A stretch of 64,000 nucleotides of DNA, taken from the NCBI GenBank assembly GCA_035771175.1, contig CM069608.1, positions 26,294,519 to 26,358,518 of the forward strand, given 5' to 3'. The DNA is from Paratinospora sagittata. Lineage: Eukaryota; Streptophyta; Magnoliopsida; Ranunculales; Menispermaceae. The position numbers and the translations under genes are program-made. Below are positions 11,971-23,490 of the stretch, piece after piece. The notes below the pieces were generated by a model. That model was given only the letters and a program-made list of their open reading frames with translations, ran no database searches and was not told where the DNA came from. How positions within the stretch are numbered: position 1 is the stretch's first letter; every line of letters starts with the position of its first letter.

Positions 11971-12380
11971 CCAATGATGTAATCTTTTGAATAGATTAAT
12001 AAAAATACTTATAAGTGCAAAAGGTAAGTTGTAATACTTAACAAAGTCGATACACAAGGATTGAGCAAGTCACTTTAAAAATTTTAGAAAATAAATTAAA
12101 ATTTGAGATACTAAATAAGTTAAGGGAAAATAACAGTTTGATTTCTAAAAATTCTAGATTCATGAAAGCAATTAAAAAAATAACAATAATACAAGTTGAA
12201 AACAACAATCTAAGATTGAATTTAAATTAACTTGAAATGAAAATAAAGTAGTTAAATGAAGAAGAAGAAGAAAATAGTAAATAACAAGAAATGAAATAAA
12301 TAAAAAAAAACAGAAAAACATAAATTACTGGAAATAAAATTCACTTTCTTAATGTAAAACACAAACTTTGGCAATCTCAC
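11971..12380 (-). repeat. Inverted partial copy of the Athila/Tat-like LTR end
   Basis: Reverse-complementing 11971-12070 gives a sequence closely related to 11763-11856: both carry an 'aatccttNtgNatc' block, 'acttacctt.tgcact', and 'caaaaga.taca'. The two LTR ends therefore face each other across about 115 bp. Similarity appears to extend more weakly toward 12380, where the SIRE-like LTR begins. No coding sequence is seen. I infer two insertions of one family in opposite orientation, or an inversion. Confidence 0.5.
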
Positions 12381-13750
12381 TGTTGGCCAAACATTACTGT
12401 CCAAGAAGGGGAGGGGGGGGGGGGGGTTGTGTCAATTGGATGTGACAGATTTTTATGTTACCCTTTGGTTTAACAATTAAACAATATATGTGCACAATAT
12501 AAGTAACAAGCAAAGCAATAAAGTGCAGGAAAATTAAACAAATAGATTCGGTTCTCCTTAAACTTACTCTATTACCTGACCACCCACGATCATAATTTTC
12601 TAAATCCACTAAGTTTATTTAGCTAACGGGTGTAGATAGAAGCTGTATAATCTAGTCAACTTACGGGCATGACTAGAAGCCGTAAACCTAACCAACTTGC
12701 GGGCGTGGCTAGAAGCTGTACACAAACTAACTTACGAGTGTGGTTAGAAGCCGTACAAAGAAATGTATAATTTCGGTTGACTAACAAGTCAACAATACAT
12801 CAAGGTTACAAAAGATATAGAAAGATGTTTTAAAAACACTCTCAAGTTTTTAGCATACAACTTTGAAATGAACAATCTCTACTATTTCAACCACAATATG
12901 TTAAGTGAAGTGCAATGCTGAAATAGTTGTTCACAAATACATGCAATCAATTCAAAATGATGATAAAACAAGTTCAAGAATCGAATATGCACATGTATAT
13001 TCAAATATTGATTCTAAAGATGATATATGAGGCACAAGAATCAATATGCACAAATGATCAAAATATCGATTCAAATAAATTAGAATAAGCACAATAATCA
13101 ATATAGACACAAGCACATGAAACCGCAATCAAAATGATAATAAATCAAAACACAAGTATGGTTTCAATGTTTAAAAACATTTGCACATGTAATCGAATGA
13201 AGATGATAACAATATCGCACAAAGATCGATTACCTCAAACAATATCACAAGAATCTCAAGGAAAGAGTTTACCCAACAATTGTTAAGGTTGAAGCTCGGA
13301 GATTCTTTCAATGTGATAGAGATGAAAAAATGCTTCAACTGTGATGATCAAGATCAAAGATGTGTAGTAAAGACTCTTGAGGAACACCTGATCAACTTCC
13401 TACAACTTTCTCAAAGATGATCAAAGATAGTGAAATAGGTTTAAAGAAATCTTTAAAAGAAAGGATTGAAGAACACTTGAATGATGAACTTTTGCGTAAA
13501 TGATTTGTTTAAAACTGATTTGGAACTTGTTTTTGGCTGAAAATGTGGTAAACAATTCGTAGGCACAAGTTCTATGTTTTTGTTCAATGAAAGATGGAAA
13601 AGGTTGATCTGTTGTAGTAACATTTTCAGCAAGAAAAGGGAAACGGCACAAAGTGAAAGCTTTGGGATACCTTGAATTTTCAGTAAAGGTATATTTCCTT
13701 ATTTCTGAGAAAACTTAAACTCTGATGCTTGTGCTCATACATATACATAT
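12381..13750 (-). repeat. SIRE-like copia LTR (subfamily D), minus strand
   Basis: On the minus strand this ends with a C-run, TTCTTGGACA and GGCCAACA (12381), the same ending pattern as the SIRE-like LTRs at 34480 and 56397. Inside are tandem units built on 'acggcttctaNccacNcccgNaagtt' (12615-12760, about 40-bp period), equivalent to the 'cacacccgtaagttgag' units of the other SIRE-like LTRs. A TATA-rich run near 13740-13755 (read on minus) could be its promoter. A run of 14 G lies at 12413-12426. The U3 start is not definable. The open frames at 12394-12609 and 13421-13651 lie inside it and have no coding support. Confidence 0.6.
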
Positions 13751-13939
13751 ATCCTGAAGCATGATAGAAGGAATCACAACAACATTTATTTGATCAATGC
13801 ATATCATGTCAATCTTGAATGATGAAATCTTCAATGCATGATTATCAATGTGAGCTATGCTGATTTTGATCATGATTTTTGCTAATCATCGATTTGTGTT
13901 TGCAAAATGACGATATTTGATTACTATTGATGATCACAA
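13751..13939. other. Junction between two opposed SIRE-like LTR fragments
   Basis: AT-rich sequence with repeated 'gatcaatgcat/gatgatcacaatcat' phrases. No gene. It may be U3 from either neighbouring LTR fragment. Confidence 0.4.
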
Positions 13940-14582
13940 TCATATTGCAAAATGATCATATAAATGAGAGAGATGAATGAGAAATGAAGCTGTTTTGAGG
14001 ATGCTGAAACCATGTCAGGACTCTTATGTGTCACTGGTTTCAAGCACTCAAGTGTCCAGGAGGACGCTAATGTACTTAAGGATGCTGCTAAAAGTGTCAA
14101 ACTGACAGACCTTCAAATCTGTCACTTGACCTTGAGGACGCTGCTGTTCCTATATGACGCTTATGACTGAGAGTCTGAGAATTTCCAGATTCTGGAAAAT
14201 AGTCGTGAGGACGCTATAACTAGAATAAGACGCTCAATAGTCTGTTTGGGCAGTGAATAACCTGAGCACGAGGACGCTCAACGTTTATGAGGATGCTCAT
14301 GCCCAAGCTTTAGAAAAAAGTATAAATAGGGCTCTGCTGTCTTTCAAACTCATTTATGCCTTAGAAAGACGCTAAAAAAAGAAAGCGTCGTGAACTTCAC
14401 CTGCAATAGTGAAGTGCAATCATTCGTTCCTTGGTCAAATTTTTTCAAATTTGTTGATTTCCAAGGTATATCCATTTTGTTTCCATTAATTTGGTCAACT
14501 CAATCTTAGTTTTTAAACCTTAGATTACCATTTTCTCTCACAATCTATCACTACTTGACCCTCACATTTCTGTTAATCTGCT
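13940..14582 (+). repeat. SIRE-like LTR U3/R fragment in front of env-like gene
   Basis: Between about 13990 and 14290 the plus strand has at least six 'aggacgct'-type motifs, the hallmark of the U3 of the SIRE-like LTRs here (compare 21788-22322). A good TATA box, GTATAAATAGGG, lies at 14320-14331, followed by an R-like sequence containing AAGACGCT. The U5 repeats and the primer-binding site seen in complete LTRs are absent. Instead the env-like reading frame begins at 14583, about 255 bp after the TATA box. I infer an LTR fragment that could have served as promoter for the env-like frame. Confidence 0.5.
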
Positions 14583-16967
14583 ATGGGTCCCAAACCAAGA
14601 ACACTACAAACTCATTCTGCTAGGAAGAAAGCTTTGTCTCCATCTCCTGACCCACCTAGGAGAGTGAGACAAAGGCGTGCTGAGGTTCAAGTTGAAAAAT
14701 CAGCTGAGGTTCCTACCACCTCAAGAGCTCAGCCTCCTCAGATTGATCCATCTCCATCTAACCCACCTCAGTCTGCCCCAACCTCACAGCCTTCTACCAG
14801 TGCTATTGGTAAGTCCAAGAAATAAAAATTAGTTGCGAGAATCTCTTTCAAACTTGTGATCATAGGAAATTATGTTGATTTCACATTCTTTAACCATGCC
14901 CATCTTAATATCAAACCTCTTTTTGAGTTTCAAGTGTGGCTTACCTTTATGATTTTCCAAAAATCGTGGTATCCCAATCTTGTTAGGGAATTCTACAAAA
15001 TTCTGCAGAAAAAAGCCTAGATCAAGCTTAGTTAAACAATCCAATGTAAAGGGTAAAAGTCTTGAAATTTCCCCACAGTATTTTCAGTTGTCCTCACTTC
15101 TTGATGATGTTCCCATCATCCACCAAACCTCCAAAGGTATTCAGTTTGAAGGCTACAACAACCTTTGTCGTGCTCAACTTTTGTTCTAGAACTAAGAATC
15201 ATAAAAAAATAGACAACAAGTTAACCAATAAGTCATTTGAACTTATTCCAAGAATAGTGCATAACATCATTTCCCACTTGATTCAACCAAGGATAGGTAG
15301 TAAGGGGAATGTGAAAGAGCTAGATCTGTTCTTAGCGTGGTGTGTGCTGAAAAAGATTAAAGTTAACCTCCCACACATTTTCTTAGACTTCATGATCACC
15401 ACAATCAATAGGAGAGGAGAAATTCCATTTGGGATGTACTTGACCCCACTTTTTGAAGCAGTAGGAGTGGACTTCAACGGAGAAAAAATCCAGAATGTTG
15501 ATAGATATGGGTGTATTGGACACAACACTGTTAAGTTGATACATTATGTGTATGCACCTGCACAGAAAAGGTGGTTCCATAAGAAAGCAATTCCTCAGAG
15601 AGTTGAGACTAGACCATTTGAAGACAAGGATAAAGACCCCCTTGGTGTTGCACAAGTGGATGAAGAAGAAAGTGATTCAGAAAACACTCCTTCAGAACTT
15701 CCTTTCAGAGGGGACATTCTTATGGAATGATGAAGTTGTATCTCAAACTCTAATTCAAGAACAACCTCATGAAGATGTTCCCAATGTAAATGCTCAAGTA
15801 CCATCTCCAATTCATGAAGCTCATTCAGGCCATTTCTCACCTTTCCATCATAATGAAGAATATTTCCCACCTCCACCACCACAACCATCTTTCAATGAAA
15901 AATAATTCTAAAAGAAACTTCAAGAAGCCAATGAGGAGCACAAAGTTACTCTCTCAGCTGAAGCGAAAAAGTTATTTGAAGAAAATAGAACACTTGCATC
16001 TGAGGAGTTAAAAAAAGTGTGTGGAAAACATGTTCAACACATTCACACATATCAGAGATGTAATAGGTTCTTTAGAAAAACAATGTGAAGCTTTGAGAAC
16101 ATCAATGTCATCATTACCCTCCACAAGGAATGCTCCACCTGTTTTGGATCTAAGTGTGTTGGATAGCATAAAGGGTGAGCTTGAACAAGTCAAGAACTCA
16201 GTTGTTTCTCTTTCCCAAGTTGCATCAGCAATTGTGAATGGACCAACCACATTTGCGCCTTTTGATCAAAGTGCTCTGGATCCAATTCTTGAAGCCATCA
16301 GAGGTTTGAAGTCTTCAATTACTTCTATTGCTAACAATTCAACTCCTATCAACTTCGATGGAAGAAAAATGGATAATTTGTTAGTGTCAATTGATGAAGT
16401 CAAGGAGAAGATGACCAACATGGAGAATATGGTGCTTTTTTTTCATCCACCATCTATGATCTCTCACTTACTGTCACCAGAGCAACAGACATGATGGAAG
16501 GAGTAATAGGATTTGTTGAAGAAATGTTCAAGATTATGTCAAGAAGACTTCATTCGTCTGTTTGGTTTTTCGTCAATCACATGAAGAGATTTGGAATGCT
16601 GTATGAAATCCTAAGAGAAAGAGGTGTGAGGGTTCCAAAACCACCAAGAGCACTTGCTTTCACAAGGCCAAGGCTTCCAAGGAACAACCTGATCTACATC
16701 TAGGAAAGTGATTTCACAAACATTTGACCCTCAAGATGTATGACTCCTCTAGATGGTCATGAGGATAAAGTTGTTGAGATTCCACCCCCACGAGCCTCAA
16801 CCAGAAGAGAACATGTGGGCGCTTCATTTTCAAGAGAATTTGCTACCGGTTTAGCCTCACACTACATGCAATTCTTATTTCAACCATCTTTTAATCAGGC
16901 TTTTTCCCATGCAACATCCTTTTTCAACATTTTTGATGATGAAGAAGAAAAGACTTCCCTCCAAAAC
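14583..16967 (+). pseudogene. Env-like / putative plant transposon protein, copy 1
   Basis: The first block starts at ATG 14583 (MGPKPRTLQTHSARKK) and is a Pro/Ser/Gln-rich N-terminus. Around 14840-15190 comes the block with WYPNLVREFYKIL, typical of the putative plant transposon protein family (I recall it as PF20167). The best open part is 15188-15730, with FELIPRIVHNIISH, a LDLFLAWCVLKKIKVNLPHI-type block and IPFGMYLTPLFEAVG. Then follow an acidic/Pro linker and helical, coiled-coil-like segments at 16021-16494. Frames change at least five times and there are stops, so it cannot be translated whole. Proteins of this type occupy the env position of SIRE-like copia elements between pol and the 3' LTR. 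An actual envelope role is unproven. The LTR of subfamily A begins directly after it (16968). A second copy is at 35820-38260. Confidence 0.7.
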
Positions 16968-17126
16968 TGTTGAACCAGTTATCCTCATGTCCCTTACTAG
17001 AGTTTGTCCCTTATATGAACGGTATTCTGATGATTACAACCACATTATGTTTATAATAATATTATTTGCATAGCACATCTAATCCTACATGAAAGCTTCG
17101 AAGAATCAATGATGCATGGTGAACGT
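16968..17126 (+). repeat. SIRE-like LTR A, left part (split by gypsy insertion)
   Basis: Starts TGTTGAACCAGTTATCC, the same start as the LTR at 21419 and, reversed, at 55022. It runs 159 bp to the gypsy element, and its continuation is at 29111. The match continues across the insertion: the LTR at 21419 reads 'gatgcatgacgaacgtatt' where this copy is broken after 'gaacg'. Confidence 0.85.
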
Positions 17127-19880
17127 GTCACGACCCACTAGCTGTGACGTCATGATCGGCACAGAACCCCGTGTATATCCCCCCTCGACATACACAGTAT
17201 CCCGATAAGCCTTCTAGAACACACCATAATCCCAAATACACAACAATAAACACATGGACATAAAATAACATCATAAAAAAATACATACCAAAATGACAAC
17301 CATAATTTTTTTTTTCCAAGTCCAGAGTGTTCAAAAACACAAAATATACTTAACTATAAGTACAAACTCATCTAAATGTTAAGTATAAGTATTAGGTGTT
17401 ACATAGTACAATTTATCAAAATAAATGTGAAAAAGTACTAACACCTACTTCAACAAAAGTACGGGGACGCTTCGCAACTAAGCTTTCCCCTTTCCCTTCC
17501 TATCAGGTCCTGAAAAGATAAGGATGAGGGTGAGCTACAACAAGCTCAGTGAATGTTTTATACAAGTGGAAACATATATATGCATTTAATTAAAACATTG
17601 AAAGATCATTAAAACAATTTAAATAATCATGAGAGTAAGCAAGATTACATACATGCCAATTTAATGTATCATGTCATAATCAAGACAATGCATACCATTT
17701 ATAAACATGCATATGTAACCTAAACACCTCCTGAGTAAGAATCGGTACAAGGGCCATGTGTACGCGAAACCCATGCCCGACCGATTTCTTACCCGTATTT
17801 ATTAGGATTCCTAGGATTGCATGAACCATAAAATTCGCTTACCAAGGCAAGTACCATGCCTAGGCGAATCCTAACATACACAACCCATAGAAAACCTCTG
17901 CAAGGTCCATAATTGAGGATTCCCGTTCGGCCTAATGAGATTTCATAAGAAATTCCAAGCTCCTAATGCACATAACTCAACTACTTTCCCAACTGACTAT
18001 GCTCAAATACAGTTCATGAATTCAATAAATCATGCATACTACATTATACAAGCATTTAAAAAATTTTATACTACAATGTCACATATAGAATTCACAAGTA
18101 AAAATAACACTCACACTTGATTGACTAGACCTAGCAAATCCAATTCCAATCCAAGAAGCACTTGAAAGCCACAAAATCACCCCAAGTACTTCAATCCCTA
18201 ATTGGCCTATTCGGTTTACTTAGATCCACCACAACCCCTACATGAAACATGGTCCATACAATACTAAAATCAGTCAAAAGTATGCTCAACAACCATGTTT
18301 AAACCCAATTTCATAGCCAATTAAGATCTTAAATTGGTTATACACATGAGCCAAATCCCATATTTTTCAATTCGACCAATTAATATCAATTGAACCCATA
18401 ATTAACCGAATTGAATGTAATAGGTTGATCCCATGATCCAACCACCAATATACATGACATTCAATCATAAATAGGGTTAATTAGACTATTTATCAAGTCA
18501 ATTTCATTAATTGACCAAGTCTAAGTCAAAATCCCGAAATTACATGCAAATCCCCAATTTGGGTAAAAATCTCTTCAATAGGCATAGAGCCAAATTGAAC
18601 TAGGTCATTCAATTCTAACACATGTCCAACCATTCTAAACCCATAATTTCATTCAATTTGGGTCCAATTAGACAATTTCAAAGTCAATTTAATCAATTGA
18701 TTTGGTTTAGGTCAAAAGCCCCAATTTGAGCAAATGCCCAAATTACATGGCCTAGACCAAAATTACACTACAATAGGGTATCCACTAATCAAAATCAGTA
18801 ATTTGGAGTGCCATACATCCACAATTACCCATGCATTCATCATAAATCACATGCAATTTGCATAGTAAATCCGAGGTCTAAAATTCTAGTTTTGGTCAAA
18901 TCCATGAAACACCAATTTCTTGTTAGAAATTGAGGATTTTACAATTTATATACTTCCCATACCATCTAGATATACATATCACAAAATCAAAGCCTAAGTC
19001 CAACATTGGTTTCCACCACTCCCTTAAATTTCGGGATTCATACAAACCTTAGGTCAAAATTAAGCTTGCAAACATACATGAAAGAGATAGAAGGAAGAAA
19101 ATGAGAAAGAAATTGATACCGTGGAGGGATTTTGGGCAAGAATCACCCAAACCCTAGCCTTTTCTCTATCCTTTCTCTTCTCCCCTTCTTTTCCTCTCCT
19201 CCAAGCTCCTTTCCCTCTTTTCAATGTGAAAAAATGAGCAAGTGAGCTAAAAAAAACGAGTTGGTTGCTTTTATAGAAAAATTTTGGGCCAACATGAAAA
19301 AATACACTTAAATAAAAAGGAACAATTTTTTCTGTTGCGATTACTCGCACTTAGATGATTAATTTCTTGCAAAAGACTTATTAATTTAACATCTTAACCA
19401 ATCAAAGGTTTTATGAGTCAGTTACCAACATTCTGGTAAAAGTTCAGCTCAATCCAACAGTGGAATTGCAAGATCCAACCGTTTGATCAAAACTGTGCAA
19501 GAAAATCAGCAAATCCGTGAAACAATATTTAGAGTCTTATAACTCACAGTAGATAACGCCGATCACGAACTTCACCAATCATAATGAATATCTATCAGAG
19601 AAGAATAAGTCGACAAGATTTCAGCTCAATCGGGCCACGAATCTAGGAGATCAAGTTATTGATGTAATCGGTGACAGAAATTTCTTCCTCCATGGAGCGA
19701 GCTCCGCTGTTCCAAAACACCATTTTTGACATGTTTCGACATCATTCCGAAACTTTACACACACATTAAACAACTTAAAAGCATGCAAAGACACTCGAAC
19801 CAACACGTGTCGAGCGTCAAATACATATACGCATACGTATAAGAGTCAAAATGACGTCATCCTAAGGTACGGGAGTTACA
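17127..19880 (-). repeat. 3' LTR of gypsy element G1
   Basis: 2,754 bp, plus-strand edges TGTCACGACC and GGGAGTTACA. Compared with the 5' LTR (26514-29110), it keeps a segment at about 18852-19066 that the other lacks. That segment is also present in the LTR at 1-2678, so the loss is in the 5' LTR. A TATA box for minus-strand transcription (CTATAAAAG) lies at about 19268-19276. An ACGTATACG-type tract lies near the element-start edge (19824-19850). Confidence 0.9.
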
Positions 19881-21418
19881 ATTCTCCCTAACATAAGAGT
19901 GTTTTTGTCCTAAAAAATAAAAGTAAGAGAACTAACCTCAGCCGGTAAAAAGATCGGGGAACTGCTCCCTCATCAGGTCATCACGCTCCTAGGTTTGCAC
20001 TTCATTATCGAGGAATTTTTATTTGACTCGCACAAGCGGGATCTCCTTATTCCTCAATTTCTAAACCCGACGAGCCACAATGATCGACAACTCCGCATAA
20101 GTTGTATCCTCCCCAACTTGCAGATGACACACATCAAGCACATGAGCTGGATCGGGATAAAACTCCTTCGATGGATCCTCAATATACTTTCTCAGCATCG
20201 ATACGTGGAATACATCATGAACACCTTCGAGCTGAGAAGGTAGAGCCAACCTGTACGCTACTGGTCCAATCCTCTCCACAATCTGGAATGGTCCAACGAA
20301 CCTAGGGGCAAGCTTCCCTCTGACGCTGAACCTCGTCTGACCCTTCCGTGGCGAGACCTTAAGCAAAACTAGATCTCCCATTGCAAACTTTAATGACCTA
20401 TGTCGGTTATCGTAATAACTCTTCTGCCTGTCCTGAGCCGACTTCAGCCTCTGCCGAATCAGCTTGACTTTCTCTGTCTGCTCAACAACTACATCAGGGC
20501 CCCATAATTGCGTATCACCCACCTCGTACCAACAAGCTGGTGAACTACAGGGTCTTCCATACAAAGCCTCATACGGTGCCATACCGATGCTCGCCTGATA
20601 ACTGTTGTTGTAAGCAAACTCACACAAGGGCAAATGCTCACCCCAGCCACCATTGAAATCTAAAATGTAAAACCTGAGCATATCCTCCGGCATCTGGATC
20701 ATTCTCCCGGACTGACCATTTTTCTGAGGGTGAAATGCTGTACGAAATCGGAGATGGGTCCCAAATCGAGTATGCAAAGCCTGCCAAAACCTCGATGTAA
20801 ATCATGGATCTCGATTCGACACGATAGACAAGGGAACTCCATGAAGTTTCACGATCTTTCTCACATATAATCTGCTTAGTCTATCCACAGAGTCTCTGAC
20901 GCTCATAAGAAGGAAGTGTGCACTCTTGGTCAATCTATCAACCACGACCCAAATGGCATCAAATCTGCCCTGAGACCTCGACGATCCCATGATGAAATCC
21001 ATCATGATGTGCTCCTATTTCCACTCAGGTATGGGTAATGGCTGCATCTGACCTCCAGGCTTCTGGTGTTCAACCTTAACCTGCTGGCACACCTCACATC
21101 TCTGCACATACTCAACAATACTCTTCTTCATCCCATGCCACCACACATATCTCTTCATGTCATGGAACATCTTAGTAGCCCCTGGATGAACAATATACTA
21201 AGATCTGTGAGCCTCTTGAAGTATCTCAGCATGCAACTCAACATCATATGGGATCCATAGTTTCCCTCTATACCACAAGACATCATCTAGACCAATCTGC
21301 CAATCAGTATGGTCAACACTGCCTGCGTATCTACGGTACATGTCATAATCCAGACAATGTTCCTATAGATCCCTAACCCGTGGAATATGGGCATCAGCAA
21401 GCTGCATGTGCATTTGAG
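19881..21418 (-). pseudogene. Gypsy G1 pol C-terminal part: integrase and degenerate chromodomain
   Basis: Reading leftward from 21418: a linker, the HHCC zinc-binding module (YIVHPG ... CEVCQQVK, about 21240-21060), the DDE core, then AYNNSYQASIGMAPYEALYG and the GPF/RLALPSQLEGVHDVFHVS C-terminal region. After that comes a degenerate LRNKEIPLVRVK segment at about 19930-20060, where the usual EATWE of the gypsy chromodomain is no longer readable. Integrase would insert the element's cDNA. Here the second catalytic Asp reads SNRDP instead of SDRDP, and the catalytic Glu region reads GQSGRMIQ instead of GQSERxIQ, so it is inactive. In-frame stops occur near 20790, 21010 and 21200. The longest intact part is 20061-20777. 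Confidence 0.9.
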
Positions 21419-23380
21419 TGTTGAACCAATTATTCTCATGTTCCTTATGAGAATATGTCCCTATTGTGAAAGATTTTGATGATTACAAAACTACATTCTG
21501 TTCATGATATTACTGCACAAATGACATATTTAATCTTACTTGAAGGTATCAAAGATTCAATGATGCATGACGAACGTATTAAAAGATCTTCTTGAAGACA
21601 ATGATCGTTTGAAGATGTTTATTTGAATGATTAGATTATGATAGGTTGGAGGACCTTCTATGCCATGTGATTTAGCAATATGCGTGCCTGCATGTTTTAA
21701 TCGATTGGTTGCATGTTTTTAATCCGGTTACTTTATGTTTTATCGTGTTTTAATCGAGAAATCAAAAAACGCTTTTATAAAGTCTTTCAGGACGCTAATG
21801 TTTTAGCAGCGCTCTCCTGGACTTGATGAGTCAGGAGGCTGATAAAATGTTAGGACGCTCAAGGTTAAGTTGAACTATTTAATAAGGACGCTTACTCGTT
21901 AGTAGTGACCTTTCTCTTATCAACCTTGGAAAATGTCAGGACGTTGACTTAGTTTCAACTCACTGAAAGATCTTTTTATCTTTAAGGATGTTGATAAGTT
22001 ATAAGTTGAATGAATTATCAAGACGCTACTTGTGTAGGAGCACCCTCATCTTTAGAATCAACTTAAGTAACTTTCAGGACACTCACCGTTCGTCAGCGCG
22101 CTTAAACATTGTTTTAAAACTGCTTTTAATAGTTCAAGACGCTTACTCTTGAGTAGCGCCCTCATATGTTTTGCGTTTTAAAACAAAGCAGGATGCTTAC
22201 TGCGAAGTAGCGCCCTCATGCTTTAAGTCGTTTAATTTTCAAAGCAAGTCAGGACGCTTACTACTTAGTAGCACCCTCACTTCATTGTTCAGTAGGGCGT
22301 TGATGTTCTATGAGCGCCCTCAAAGGAACAAAACGACAAAAAACATATTTTTGTTATTCTGACATTACTGCCATTTCTGTTAACCTTTTTCATAAACGTA
22401 CGAATACTTTTCAGAATCGTACAACAACTTTTCAGAACTTTTTAAAATGTTCTAAAACTTTGTCTGAACATTCCTCTTTCATGAAAGGATAAGATGATTC
22501 AGGTGCTATTGCCGTAATATACATTAAGCTGAATCGATTCATTTTTGGAAAGAATGTTAATGTTATATTTAAAATAACTTAGAGCGCCAAAATTACCAAA
22601 TCCATTGCGCCTCTATTATTCCTATATATACGTGCTGCCTCAGAGCAAAAAACGAACTAATGAAATACGAAATTGATATTCATTCAAAACGTATTGATAG
22701 TTTTCGTTTGCACCAAAACACTTTTTGAAAGTTAGTCTTCTTTCACTTGTGCTTAATCTTACGATCCTTTGAAAGAAAAACTTCAAGTCTTCTGGGTTGA
22801 TCGATCTTTTTCTTCATTATTTCAAAAACCCATTAACGAAGACAAAAGCTATTTGAACCTATTTTCAGCATAAACTTCATCATTCATATTTCGCTGAATC
22901 TGTGGCAACAGAAGGTTCAATCCAAAGCGTTGTAAGTATCACTTGATTCTCAGTAAAGGGAATCACATCTCATTCTGTAATCAAATTGTAGTGACGGGTA
23001 AGTCACTGAGTTAGAGTAAGTGTTGCTCAAAGTTGTAAGCGGTCTTCTCACACCAGTAAGTTGAGAATAGGTTCTCTCTCACCTTTAAGTAGAGAAACGG
23101 TCCTCTCACACCCGTAAGTTGAGAAAGTGTTCCGGTTTGATCTTCACCCGTAAGAAGGTCCATAGTGGAGTTTGAACAAATCCTAACTGAGGAGGTTAGC
23201 TAGTGGATGTAGGCGCGACCAAACCACTATAAATCTTGCTTGCATTGTCCTATTTACATTTACTATATCTCATTGTTATACTTTGTTTAATCTGCTTTCA
23301 TTTTTCGGCACAATTAAAAGAAAGGTTAAAATATGTTAAGTGTCCAATTCACCCCCCTCTTGGACAAATCTGGGCAAACA
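21419..23380 (+). repeat. SIRE-like copia LTR A inserted in gypsy G1
   Basis: 1,962 bp, from TGTTGAACCAATTATTC to GGGCAAACA. It contains a U3 array of hairpin-forming units (21788-22322), a TATA-like run CCTATATATACG near 22621, a long R/U5, then repeated 'cacacccgtaagttgagaa' units (about 23040-23130) and the shared ending 'ttcacccccctcttggac'. It is followed at once by a primer-binding site, so this is a 5' LTR. The left edge is exact, so the copia element inserted here. The rest of it, and part of the gypsy host, were lost later. Confidence 0.9.
21788..22322 (+). repeat. U3 tandem array of hairpin units
   Basis: Imperfect units of roughly 54-61 bp, each opening with 'caggacgct' and carrying 'agcgccctca' about 18 bp later. 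The clearest starts are at 22135, 22189 and 22250. Inside each, GCTTACT...AGTAGC forms a short stem with a small loop. The same array occurs at 29360-30067 and, reversed, at about 57420-57660. Confidence 0.8.
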
Positions 23381-23382
23381 AT

Positions 23383-23394
23383 TGGTATCAGAGC
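23383..23394 (+). promoter_or_regulatory. Primer-binding site, initiator-Met tRNA type
   Basis: TGGTATCAGAGC, the canonical plant tRNA-iMet site, lies 2 bp after the LTR end at 23380. It would prime minus-strand cDNA synthesis and fixes the element as plus-strand oriented. Confidence 0.9.
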
Positions 23395-23433
23395 AGGTTA
23401 ACCATCAAAGTATCTAACCATTTTTGATTGAGT

Positions 23434-23490
23434 ATGGCAGGACAAAACGAAAGAAACACTTATCTCTCAGGTGAAGGAAACTCCACCAAG
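23434..23490 (+). pseudogene. Copia gag start, truncated after about 19 codons
   Basis: ATG at 23434 gives MAGQNERNTYLSGEGNST, matching the gag start at 31147 (MAGQNARSAYLSDEGNST). Around 23490 the sequence switches abruptly to the reversed gypsy RNase H region (LELAAIVF equivalent on minus). The copia element is therefore cut here, and its pol, env-like part and 3' LTR are missing together with gypsy sequence. Confidence 0.85.

Noticed and set aside
23034..23130. Regular short repeats resembling a CRISPR array
   Set aside because: Units are imperfect, spacers are not unique, and they lie in LTR U5 of a plant retrotransposon. The same units recur in each related LTR.
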